Notes under the pieces: model-generated
What the model saw: only the letters and a program-made list of their open reading frames with translations
Databases searched by the model: none
Told to the model about the DNA's origin: nothing
Part shown: positions 7,699-13,561 of the stretch, one piece after another
How positions within the stretch are numbered: position 1 is the first letter of the stretch
Layout of the letters: every line of letters starts with the position of its first letter
Assembly: GCA_021791345.1 (NCBI GenBank)
Contig: JAJYWT010000195.1
Span: 1-13,561, forward strand
Reading direction: 5' to 3'
Length of the DNA: 13,561 nucleotides
Source: a bacterium
GTDB taxonomy: Bacteria; Chloroflexota; Dormibacteria; UBA8260; Bog-877
Translations under genes and position numbers: made by a program

Positions 7699-9393
7699 GT
7701 GGGGAAGTTCTTCGCAGGGTACCGCTCGGCCCTCTCGCACCGGGACCTCCGCCTGCTGCTGACCGGGGAGCTGGTCTCCTCGGCCGGCTCCTGGGCCTAC
7801 AACGTGGCCCTGGCGGTCTACGTGTTCGACCGCACCCACTCGTCGTTTCTGGTGTCGGCGGTGTTCCTGGTGCGCTTCATCCCCGCCATGTTCCTCTCCC
7901 CCTACGGGGGGGTGCTGGCCGAGCGCTTCGAGAGGGTGAAGCTCCTGATCACCACCGACATCGTGCTCTTCGGCCTGCAGATCCTGATGGCGCTGGCGGT
8001 CTTCAGCAACCTGCCGGTCGCGCTGGTGCTGGCGGTGGCCGGGCTTCAGGCGATCACCAGCACTCCCTACAACCCCGCGGTCGCCGCGATGATCCCGCAG
8101 CTCGCCGGTGAGGACGACCTCGCCGCGGCCAACGCCCTCAACAGCACGATCGACAACCTGGTGGTCGTCCTGGGGCCGGCGTTCGGAGCCCTGCTGCTGC
8201 TGACCCATGACAGCTGGCTGCCGTTCGTGATCAACGCGCTCACCTTCGCCTTCGCCGCCGTCATGGTCCGCCTGATCCGGGTGCGCTCCCATCCCAGCGA
8301 TGTCAGTGAGGGCAAGAGCAAGGGGCCGTTCCAGCAGATGCTGGTGGGGGTGCGCGCGATCGGGAGCTCGATGTCGGTTTCGGTGTTGGTCTCCTTCAGC
8401 GTGCTCGCCAGCTTTGTCTACGGCACTGACACGGTCCTGTTCGTCTATGTCAGCAAGCTCCAGCTGCACACCGGGGCCACCGGCTACGGCTATCTCCTGG
8501 CGGGCCTGGGGGTCGGGGGGGTGGCGGGAGCCCTCTTCGTGAACCGGCTCGCGGGGATGCCCCGCCTGGGGGCGATCATCACCCTGGGGATGGCGGTCTA
8601 CTGCGTCCCCTCGGCCCTGCTCATCTGGGTCACCTCACCGGAGCTGGGGTTCGTCCTCGAGGTGGTGCGGGGCGCGGGCACCCTGGTGGTGGACGTGCTG
8701 GCGATCACCGCCATGCAGCGCTCGGTCTCCTCCGACCTGGTGTCGCGGGTGTTCGGGGTCTTCTTCGCCCTGGTGCTGGCCGCGATCTCGCTCGGGTCCC
8801 TGCTGGCCGCCGCCATGGTCGCGAGCATCCAACTGCACGGCAGTCTCCTGGTGGTCGGGCTCCTGGTGCCGGTGGTGGCGGGGATGGCGTATCCCTGGCT
8901 GCGAAGGATGGACAACCGGGCGGAGCGCAAGGCGCGGGAGCTGGCTCCCAGGGTGGCGCTGCTCGGCCAGCTGGGAATTTTCGCGGCCGGCTCGCGGGCG
9001 GTGCTGGAGCGTCTGGCGGCCGCCTGCAGCGAGCAGACGGTCGCGGCCGGCACCCCGGTGGTGACCGAGGGAGAGGCCGCGGACGCGTTCTATGTGCTGC
9101 GCAGTGGCACGGTCCGGGTGGAGGCGGTCGGAGAGGGATCGCAGCTGCGCGAGCTGGCGACCCTCACAGCCCCCGCCTACTTCGGCGAGATCGGGCTCTT
9201 GCAGCACATCCCCCGCACGGCCACGGTGACAGCGACCACCACCTGCGAGCTGTACCGGATCGGGGGGGACGACTTCCTGGACGCGCTCTCGTCCGGATCG
9301 GCAGCACCCACCCTGTTCGAGTGGACGAAGACCAGGCTGCAGCGCTCCCATCCAACGTACGCCGCGTCGATGGAGCAGCCGAAGCCCGCCTGA
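7699..9393 (+). CDS. MFS transporter fused to a C-terminal cyclic-nucleotide-binding domain
   Basis: This 564-residue inner-membrane protein has two parts. Residues 1-410 are a major facilitator of the MFS_3/EntS-like group, with about 12 hydrophobic segments and a degenerate motif A (GGVLAERFERVKLL) after TM2; such proteins typically export drugs or siderophores. Residues about 421-540 are a cNMP-binding domain of the CAP_ED type. Its phosphate-binding cassette YFGEIGLLQHIPRTATV (494-510) keeps the Gly-Glu pair (496-497) and Arg506 that contact the cyclic phosphate. Binding of cAMP or cGMP therefore looks possible and could gate transport. The GTG start has GAGAGGGGGT just upstream. The 155-bp leader (7544-7698) holds only a weak TATCAT (7612) and a 7-bp inverted repeat (7632-7638 with 7655-7661). 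A hairpin at 9418-9445 follows. The substrate is unknown. Confidence 0.9.
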   Translation: MGKFFAGYRSALSHRDLRLLLTGELVSSAGSWAYNVALAVYVFDRTHSSFLVSAVFLVRFIPAMFLSPYGGVLAERFERVKLLITTDIVLFGLQILMALAVFSNLPVALVLAVAGLQAITSTPYNPAVAAMIPQLAGEDDLAAANALNSTIDNLVVVLGPAFGALLLLTHDSWLPFVINALTFAFAAVMVRLIRVRSHPSDVSEGKSKGPFQQMLVGVRAIGSSMSVSVLVSFSVLASFVYGTDTVLFVYVSKLQLHTGATGYGYLLAGLGVGGVAGALFVNRLAGMPRLGAIITLGMAVYCVPSALLIWVTSPELGFVLEVVRGAGTLVVDVLAITAMQRSVSSDLVSRVFGVFFALVLAAISLGSLLAAAMVASIQLHGSLLVVGLLVPVVAGMAYPWLRRMDNRAERKARELAPRVALLGQLGIFAAGSRAVLERLAAACSEQTVAAGTPVVTEGEAADAFYVLRSGTVRVEAVGEGSQLRELATLTAPAYFGEIGLLQHIPRTATVTATTTCELYRIGGDDFLDALSSGSAAPTLFEWTKTRLQRSHPTYAASMEQPKPA

Positions 9394-9417
9394 TCGCGTG
9401 CCGCCACCGCCACGGCT

Positions 9418-9445
9418 CCACCCCGGCCACAGCGGCCGGACGTGG
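9418..9445 (+). terminator. GC hairpin downstream of the MFS-cNMP gene
   Basis: CCGGCC (9423-9428) pairs with GGCCGG (9434-9439) around a 5-nt loop. A second helix of CCAC (9418-9421) with GTGG (9442-9445) extends it past a small internal loop. It begins 25 bp after the stop of the MFS-cNMP gene. There is no U-tract, so it is a terminator candidate of the U-less kind. Confidence 0.4.
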
Positions 9446-9584
9446 GCGCAAGAGGCCCGCAGGGAGCGCGAACCGGCAGCGGTCGCGGCGCACGATTCCG
9501 GGCCCCGTCTGGGGCCAGCGGGATCGATGTGAGCGCGCAGCCGCGCCATCGTCTCCGTCGCTTTGGCCTGGCCGCAGGTCGCAT

Positions 9585-9619
9585 TTGCCAAAATCTCTCG
9601 CGAATCGGTTAATATCGCG
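9585..9619 (+). promoter_or_regulatory. Candidate sigma-70-type promoter of the secreted-protein gene
   Basis: TTGCCA (9585-9590, 5 of 6 to TTGACA) is followed after 19 nt by TAATAT (9610-9615), or after 17 nt by GTTAAT (9608-9613). This is the most AT-rich patch of the intergenic region. An inverted repeat, CGCGA (9599-9603) with TCGCG (9615-9619), brackets the -10 region and could be an operator. Transcription would start near 9622, leaving a leader of about 120 nt. Confidence 0.45.
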
Positions 9620-9643
9620 CAACGCGGAAGGGGAAGCGATGAG

Positions 9644-9724
9644 GTGCGGGCCGTTATAGCGGCCGCCTGGCCCGCACTTAGCCACTGGCGGGCCCGGCCC
9701 CTCCTGAGGGGCGTCCCCACGCCC
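9644..9724 (+). promoter_or_regulatory. Structured 5' leader with alternative hairpins before the secreted-protein gene
   Basis: GTGCGGGCC (9644-9652) pairs perfectly with GGCCCGCAC (9669-9677). Inside it, GGCCG (9649-9653) can instead pair with CGGCC (9660-9664). Further on, CCCCT (9698-9702) pairs with AGGGG (9707-9711) around a 4-nt loop. GGGCGT (9709-9714) pairs with ACGCCC (9719-9724) around CCCC. The last two stems share bases 9709-9711 and exclude each other, and the second ends 5 nt before the GGAGG ribosome site (9729-9733). I do not recognise a known riboswitch class. The effect on translation is inferred. Confidence 0.4.
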
Positions 9725-9741
9725 AAGCGGAGGATGTCGCC

Positions 9742-10911
9742 TTGAGAAAATGGTGGGCAATTGCGGCCACGCTCGTCCTGGGGAGCCTGGCGCTCATCGG
9801 CTCGGTCGTGACCGCGCAGACCGGCGGCGTGGTGGGAAACCCAACCTTCAGCTGCGCCAGCACCAGCACCGTCATGTGCAGCAGTGCGCCGGACAGCTTC
9901 ACCACCCTGACCCGGGCCAATGCGGCCACCCCCCAGGAGTCGCCGATAAGCCCGTGGGTCGTCACCCAAAACAGCGTCGACCTGGTCTACGGAAGTGTCT
10001 CGAACCCCTACTGGCAGCCCCCTCCTGGCGGCGGCAACAGCATTGACCTGAACGGGACCGGGTATCCCGCCGACGGAGCCATTCAGCAGACCCTGGCCAC
10101 TGAAAGGGGCAGTGGCTATGTGGTCTCCTTCGAGTTCTCCGGGAACTTCAACAGCGCAACCTGCCCGGGCGGTTCAACCCAGACCATGTGGGTCGGGGCG
10201 AGTGGCAACAGCTCCTCGTCCTTCACCTTCACCGAGCCTTCTCAGTACAGCTATCAAGCGATGGGCTGGGAGTCGAAGACGTATTCGTTCACCGCGACCG
10301 GCACCAGCACGACCCTCACCTTCACCGCGGATTCCACCAACAAGACCAACTGTGGCCCGGTGCTGGGCGATGTGACCGCGACACCGGCCTCCTCTTGTGA
10401 ATCGGGATCCTGCACGCTCAACCTGCAGAGCAGCACGACCGGGACTGCGGGCAGCATCAGCGCCAGCTCCAACCAGGGTTTCGTGCTGGAGGCGACCTTC
10501 AACTCGGGCGATCTGCTGAGCTGCGATTCCGCGGTGACCGGCAAGGCGACCGCCGATCCCCTGCTGGTCCAGAGCTACTCCGGGCCGGACGTTGTGCACG
10601 GGTCGGTCACCCTGACATTCCCCAAGGCGGTCGTGCACGAGGTGCCGACCAACAAGGGAACCCCGCACATGCCGGTCTGCGTGGGTGCCAACCAGCGGTT
10701 CCCCGGGTCGACCGAAACCCAGCCCACCTCCACCAGCCCGTTCAGCTATCAGGGGCTGCTGTACGCCTGCGCCAGCTCCGTTTATCAGGCTGACCTCACG
10801 AATTCGACGACGTACCCGCTGCACGTCTGCGTCTTCTCGTACGCCCGGGTCCACGGCGCCGAGAAGGTGGTGATTGAGACCAGCTCCTTCGGCGACCCGA
10901 TGTTCTGGTGA
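9742..10911 (+). CDS. Secreted choice-of-anchor C/DUF642-like protein with unknown Cys-rich C-terminal half
   Basis: This is a 389-residue exported protein. The TTG start at 9742 is backed by GGAGG (9729-9733) with an 8-nt spacer and gives a clean signal peptide (MRKWW, hydrophobic to about residue 23, probable cleavage after VTA-Q near 25). Residues about 35-214 match the choice-of-anchor C/DUF642 beta-sandwich pattern: WVVTQNSVDLVYGS, GNSIDLNGTGYPADGAIQQT, YVVSFEFSGNF, TYSFTATGTSTTLTFTADS and NCGPVLGDV. Related folds bind carbohydrates. Residues 215-389 match no family I know. The protein has ten cysteines (38, 46, 141, 204, 219, 224, 261, 313, 343, 363), six of them in this half, so disulfides are likely. 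No C-terminal TM, LPXTG or PEP-CTERM anchor is present, so it is presumably released. It is Ser/Thr-rich and appears less GC-biased than its neighbours. It is followed directly by a strong hairpin. Confidence 0.8.
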   Translation: MRKWWAIAATLVLGSLALIGSVVTAQTGGVVGNPTFSCASTSTVMCSSAPDSFTTLTRANAATPQESPISPWVVTQNSVDLVYGSVSNPYWQPPPGGGNSIDLNGTGYPADGAIQQTLATERGSGYVVSFEFSGNFNSATCPGGSTQTMWVGASGNSSSSFTFTEPSQYSYQAMGWESKTYSFTATGTSTTLTFTADSTNKTNCGPVLGDVTATPASSCESGSCTLNLQSSTTGTAGSISASSNQGFVLEATFNSGDLLSCDSAVTGKATADPLLVQSYSGPDVVHGSVTLTFPKAVVHEVPTNKGTPHMPVCVGANQRFPGSTETQPTSTSPFSYQGLLYACASSVYQADLTNSTTYPLHVCVFSYARVHGAEKVVIETSSFGDPMFW

Positions 10912-10915
10912 GGCA

Positions 10916-10943
10916 CTGGGGGGCGGCCTCGGCCGCCCCCCAG
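10916..10943 (+). terminator. Strong GC hairpin terminator after the secreted-protein gene
   Basis: CTGGGGGGCGGC (10916-10927) pairs perfectly over 12 bp with GCCGCCCCCCAG (10932-10943) around a CTCG loop, starting 4 nt past the TGA stop. No U-run follows. Position and stability make a transcript end very likely. The remaining 164 bp up to the patatin start show no clear promoter. Confidence 0.65.
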
Positions 10944-11107
10944 GCGCCTTCCGCCGTGGCCGGCGGCCGCGGTCCGCAACACGCGACGCGTTGATGATCA
11001 CGGATTTCGCGCGCGGTCGGGGGGTCCCCTACCACCGCATCGTCCCGCGTCGCGAGCGCTCGGCGTGGTGACACACGGCCGGTCCCACCCTCATGGAGTG
11101 ATCAACC

Positions 11108-12982
11108 TTGGGCACTGATTTCAGGCGGGCCGATCGCCACGCTATGGTGGATTGCCTGCGGCGCTGCGAGCTGCTGAGCTCGCTGCCGGAGGCCCAGCTG
11201 GTCGCGCTCGCGGAGGCCGGCAGCTGGACGATGGCGGCCGGTGGGTCGGTCCTGATCGAGGAGGGCGCCACCGGCGATGCCGCGTTCGTGGTCGCCAGCG
11301 GCCGCCTCCAGGTCACCCGCACCACAAACGGCCGTGAGGTCGTGATGGGGGAGATCGGTCCGGGCGAGCTGGTGGGCGAGATCGCCCTGGTGGCCAGCCG
11401 GCCCCGGACCGCCACGGTGCGGGCTGTTCGTGACACCAGGCTGTTGCGGATCGGCCCGAAGGAGCTGCGGGAGGTGGCTCGTGCGGAACCGGAGCTCATG
11501 GGGGCGCTCACCGGGGTGATCGTGGACCGGCTGCGGGACAGCCGCCCCCTGGGGGTGGCCCGGAGCGTGCGGACCATCGCCATGGTGCCGGTGGGACAGG
11601 ACCCCATCCCCCAGGAGGTGGTGGGGGCGATGCGCCGAGCGCTGGAGGTGCTGGGCAGCTGTGAGCTGGTCGACCTGGAGCGGGTGCGTCCCTGGCATGA
11701 CGACGGACCCGCCGGGCCGCAGTCCGCCACCAAGGACGGCGCTCGTCTCGATGGGTGGCTCAGCGAGCTGGAGGCTGGCTGCCGCTTCGTGCTCTATGTC
11801 GTTGACCCCGGTGCTCGCGACTGGAGCGCGCGCTGCGTGCGCCAGGCGGACCGGATCCTCCTGGTGTGCGATGGGTCCAGGGCTGGCTGCGCGGATGCCG
11901 GAAGGGCCGTCTGGCGGGACTCACCGGTGCGGCGGGAGCTCCTCATCGTGCACCCGGCCGGCACCTCCCACCCCGCGTCTTCGCGGCAGCTCCTGCAGAC
12001 GGTCGAGGTGGCTGCTCACCACCACGTCCGCCGGGGCCTCCAGGTGGACTTCGAACGGGTCGCGCGTCTCATGACCGGTCGCGGCACCGGGGTCGTCCTC
12101 GGCGGCGGTGCCGCCCGCGGCTGGGCCCATCTGGGGGTGCTCCAGGCCATCGAGGAGATGGGGGTGGCGGTGGACGCCATCGGCGGCACCAGCATCGGCG
12201 GGATCATGGCCGCGGCGTTCGCCACCTTCCCCGACCCTGAGGAGCGGGCGCGTGTGCTGGAGCGGGGGCTGGCGGGCCCGCGCCGGTTGTTCCGGATGAC
12301 CCTCCCGATCGCATCCCTGTCATCCGGGCGGACCATGACCGAGGCGCTGCGGGCCAGGGAGTCGTTCTCCGATCGTAGGATCGAGGATCTCTGGCTCCCC
12401 CTCTTCCTGGTCTCAACCAATCTCACGACCGCCAAGCCCAAGGTGCATCGGGAAGGGCCGATCTGGAGGGCGGCGCGGGCGAGCGCCTCCATCCCCGGGC
12501 TGCTGCCCCCCGTGTGCGAGGACGGGGAGCTGCTGGTCGATGGGGCCATCCTGGACAACCTGCCGGTCGGGGTGATGCACGATCTGCTCCAGGGGGGCCG
12601 GGTGATCGCTGTCGACGTCGAGCCCTCCGTGGACCTCAAGGTGGGGCGGCCGTTCGAGCCCGCGGTCTCAGGCTGGTCGCTGCTGCTGCGGCAGCTGAAT
12701 CCCCTGCGCGAGTCGCTGCAGGTGCCGCGGATGGCGGCGGTGGTGGCGCGATCCCAGGCGGTCCGGGGACCTCATCACGGTGGCCTGCGCCTCGATGAGG
12801 CGGCCGGTGACGTGCTGCTGAGGCCGCCGACCCGGGACTCGAGGGCCTTCGACTTTCGCAGCTCCAAGGCCCTGATCGCGGCCGCGCGCCGCTACACCCG
12901 GGACCAGCTGGCGGAGCTGGGTCAGCCGGCGGGGACCAGTCCCACCGCGCAGGCCACCCCGGTTCCCCGCAGCCCGCAGTAG
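11108..12982 (+). CDS. cNMP-binding patatin-like phospholipase (NTE/PNPLA6-type)
   Basis: This is a 624-residue serine (lyso)phospholipase. Residues about 20-145 are a cyclic-nucleotide-binding domain with a canonical phosphate cassette ([19 protein letters not shown], 86-104: Gly90-Glu91, Arg100-Thr101). Residues about 153-310 resemble the linker region of neuropathy target esterase ([30 protein letters not shown] then ADRILLV). Residues about 327-505 are the patatin domain: oxyanion [12 protein letters not shown] (332-343), nucleophile Ser362 in GGTSIGG, and catalytic Asp478 in [12 protein letters not shown]. The TTG at 11108 has GGAG nine bases upstream; an ATG at 11144 lacks a ribosome site. 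No TM segment is evident, so it is probably a peripheral membrane enzyme. Its Pro-rich tail overlaps the convergent msrA by 61 bp. Family and catalytic dyad are firm; the lipid substrate and the nucleotide are inferred. Confidence 0.93.
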   Translation: MGTDFRRADRHAMVDCLRRCELLSSLPEAQLVALAEAGSWTMAAGGSVLIEEGATGDAAFVVASGRLQVTRTTNGREVVMGEIGPGELVGEIALVASRPRTATVRAVRDTRLLRIGPKELREVARAEPELMGALTGVIVDRLRDSRPLGVARSVRTIAMVPVGQDPIPQEVVGAMRRALEVLGSCELVDLERVRPWHDDGPAGPQSATKDGARLDGWLSELEAGCRFVLYVVDPGARDWSARCVRQADRILLVCDGSRAGCADAGRAVWRDSPVRRELLIVHPAGTSHPASSRQLLQTVEVAAHHHVRRGLQVDFERVARLMTGRGTGVVLGGGAARGWAHLGVLQAIEEMGVAVDAIGGTSIGGIMAAAFATFPDPEERARVLERGLAGPRRLFRMTLPIASLSSGRTMTEALRARESFSDRRIEDLWLPLFLVSTNLTTAKPKVHREGPIWRAARASASIPGLLPPVCEDGELLVDGAILDNLPVGVMHDLLQGGRVIAVDVEPSVDLKVGRPFEPAVSGWSLLLRQLNPLRESLQVPRMAAVVARSQAVRGPHHGGLRLDEAAGDVLLRPPTRDSRAFDFRSSKALIAAARRYTRDQLAELGQPAGTSPTAQATPVPRSPQ

Positions 12983-13561
12983 CCGTTGGGGTTCTTGTGG
13001 AGGTACTGCTGGTGGTAGGGCTCGGCGTAGTAGAAGGGGCCTGACTCCAGGACCTCGGTGGTGATCATGCCCAGCCCCGCCTGGGTCAGCCGCTGCTGGT
13101 AGCTCTCCCGAGACGCTAGCGCGAGCTGGAGCTGGGCCTCGCTGGTGCAGTAGATCGCCGAGCGGTACTGGGTTCCGATGTCGTTGCCCTGGCGCATGCC
13201 CTGGGTCGGGTCGTGTGACTCCCAGAAGAGGCGCAGCAGCTCCGGGTACGGCACCGCACTGGGCCGGAACGCCACCAGGACCACCTCCGCATGCCCGGTC
13301 AGCCCGGTGCACACCTCTTCGTAGGTCGGATTGGGCGTGATCCCCCCGCTGTACCCGGCCGCGGTGGTGTAAACCCCAGGGGTCTCCCAGAACCGGCGCT
13401 CCGCCCCCCAGAAGCAGCCCATCCCGAAGACGGCCACCTCGACACCCGCGGGGAAGGGCGGCAGCAGGGGATGCCCCAGGACCGGATGGGATCCCGCCAC
13501 CGGCATCGCCTCCTGGCGGCCTGGCAGGGCCTTCGACGGGGTCGGCAGCGAGGTGCGGTGA
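12922..13561 (-). CDS. msrA: Peptide methionine sulfoxide reductase MsrA, 5' end outside window
   Basis: MsrA reduces methionine-S-sulfoxide in proteins or free, using thioredoxin. The catalytic Cys is in [13 protein letters not shown], and further family motifs follow: [52 protein letters not shown] and [15 protein letters not shown]. Two recycling cysteines (NGYCG and GVAC) place it in the E. coli-like three-cysteine group. The frame stays open upstream of the ATG at 13506 to the window edge and encodes [13 protein letters not shown]. This matches the ALPGRxxxMPV block of the long E. coli-type N-terminus, so the ATG at 13506 is almost certainly internal and the true start is beyond 13561. 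The AGGAGG only 2 nt before that ATG is then just coding sequence. The 3' end overlaps the convergent patatin gene by 61 bp. Confidence 0.95.
   Translation of the reverse strand, partial: HRTSLPTPSKALPGRQEAMPVAGSHPVLGHPLLPPFPAGVEVAVFGMGCFWGAERRFWETPGVYTTAAGYSGGITPNPTYEEVCTGLTGHAEVVLVAFRPSAVPYPELLRLFWESHDPTQGMRQGNDIGTQYRSAIYCTSEAQLQLALASRESYQQRLTQAGLGMITTEVLESGPFYYAEPYHQQYLHKNPNGYCGLRGTGVACAVGLVPAG

Larger units (their letters stand above)
9394..9741. other. 348-bp intergenic region: two hairpins, a promoter and a structured leader
   Basis: This is the only long gene-free stretch. The first half (9394-9560) is GC-rich and holds two hairpins: an extended one at 9418-9445 just after the MFS gene, and a perfect GGCCCC/GGGGCC 6-bp stem with a 4-nt loop at 9501-9516. 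The second half contains an unusually AT-rich patch (9581-9615) with the best promoter-like sequence in the window. It then has a leader of about 120 nt with three hairpins before the TTG start at 9742. Short ORFs here have no ribosome site or recognisable product. I see no tRNA or known riboswitch consensus. Confidence 0.6.

Noticed and set aside
9599..9677. Possible c-di-GMP or c-di-AMP riboswitch in the leader
   Set aside because: I compared it from memory with the GEMM and ydaO consensus motifs and found no matching conserved core. It is kept only as an unclassified structured leader.
9321..9745. Small plus-strand open frames (from 9321 and 9563) in the intergenic region
   Set aside because: They have no ribosome site and no recognisable product. 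The first begins within the MFS gene, and the second overlaps the promoter and hairpins.
8635..9969. 444-codon minus-strand open frame over the MFS 3' end and the intergenic region
   Set aside because: It is low-complexity His/Arg/Gly/Gln-rich sequence antisense to the cNMP domain, with no start context. It is a shadow frame.
10944..11107. Promoter or operator before the patatin gene (TTGATG near 10991)
   Set aside because: No -10-like hexamer follows at acceptable spacing, and no palindrome of note was seen.

Overview
This 13.6 kb window is GC-rich (roughly 70 % by eye), tightly packed bacterial chromosome. GTG and TTG starts are common, and G/C-rich intergenic hairpins stand in for classical terminators. 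The gene complement is NrdR, YggS, an E. coli-type MsrA, actinobacterial-style FtsX-like ABC permeases and cNMP-binding fusion proteins. It fits a high-GC Gram-positive-like lineage, either Actinomycetota or a soil Chloroflexota/Dormibacterota-type organism. That placement is an inference; no rRNA or other phylogenetic marker is present. I see no tRNA, rRNA, CRISPR array, transposase, phage gene or integration site.

Left part (1-2770). The 3' end of an AI-2E family permease gene converges on a leftward block. That block holds nrdR (repressor of ribonucleotide reductase genes) overlapping yggS (PLP homeostasis), and upstream of them an aldo/keto reductase. A perfect 14-bp hairpin separates the reductase from nrdR. 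The nrdR promoter region carries two sequences resembling NrdR boxes around a TACAAT -10 element, which suggests autoregulation.

Middle part (2864-7543). A rightward, translationally coupled three-gene operon encodes one 1056-residue permease made of two FtsX-like halves and two different ABC ATPases. The first ATPase carries a C-terminal AbrB/SpoVT-like extension. The second lacks the D-loop aspartate. The likely assembly is a heterodimeric MacB/type VII-like transporter or mechanotransmission machine of unknown substrate.

Right part (7699-13561). Two proteins with cyclic-nucleotide-binding domains flank a secreted protein. The first is an MFS exporter with a C-terminal cNMP domain. The second is a patatin phospholipase of the neuropathy-target-esterase type with an N-terminal cNMP domain. 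Between them lies a secreted 'choice-of-anchor C' protein whose C-terminal half I do not recognise. It follows the only long non-coding stretch of the window (9394-9741), which holds hairpins, a plausible promoter and a structured leader. Finally, msrA runs leftward and its 3' end overlaps the patatin gene; its 5' end lies beyond the window edge.

The best candidates for something new are the putative cNMP-responsive envelope module (7699-12982), with its anchorless secreted protein and structured leader, and the asymmetric ABC system with the AbrB-like tail.
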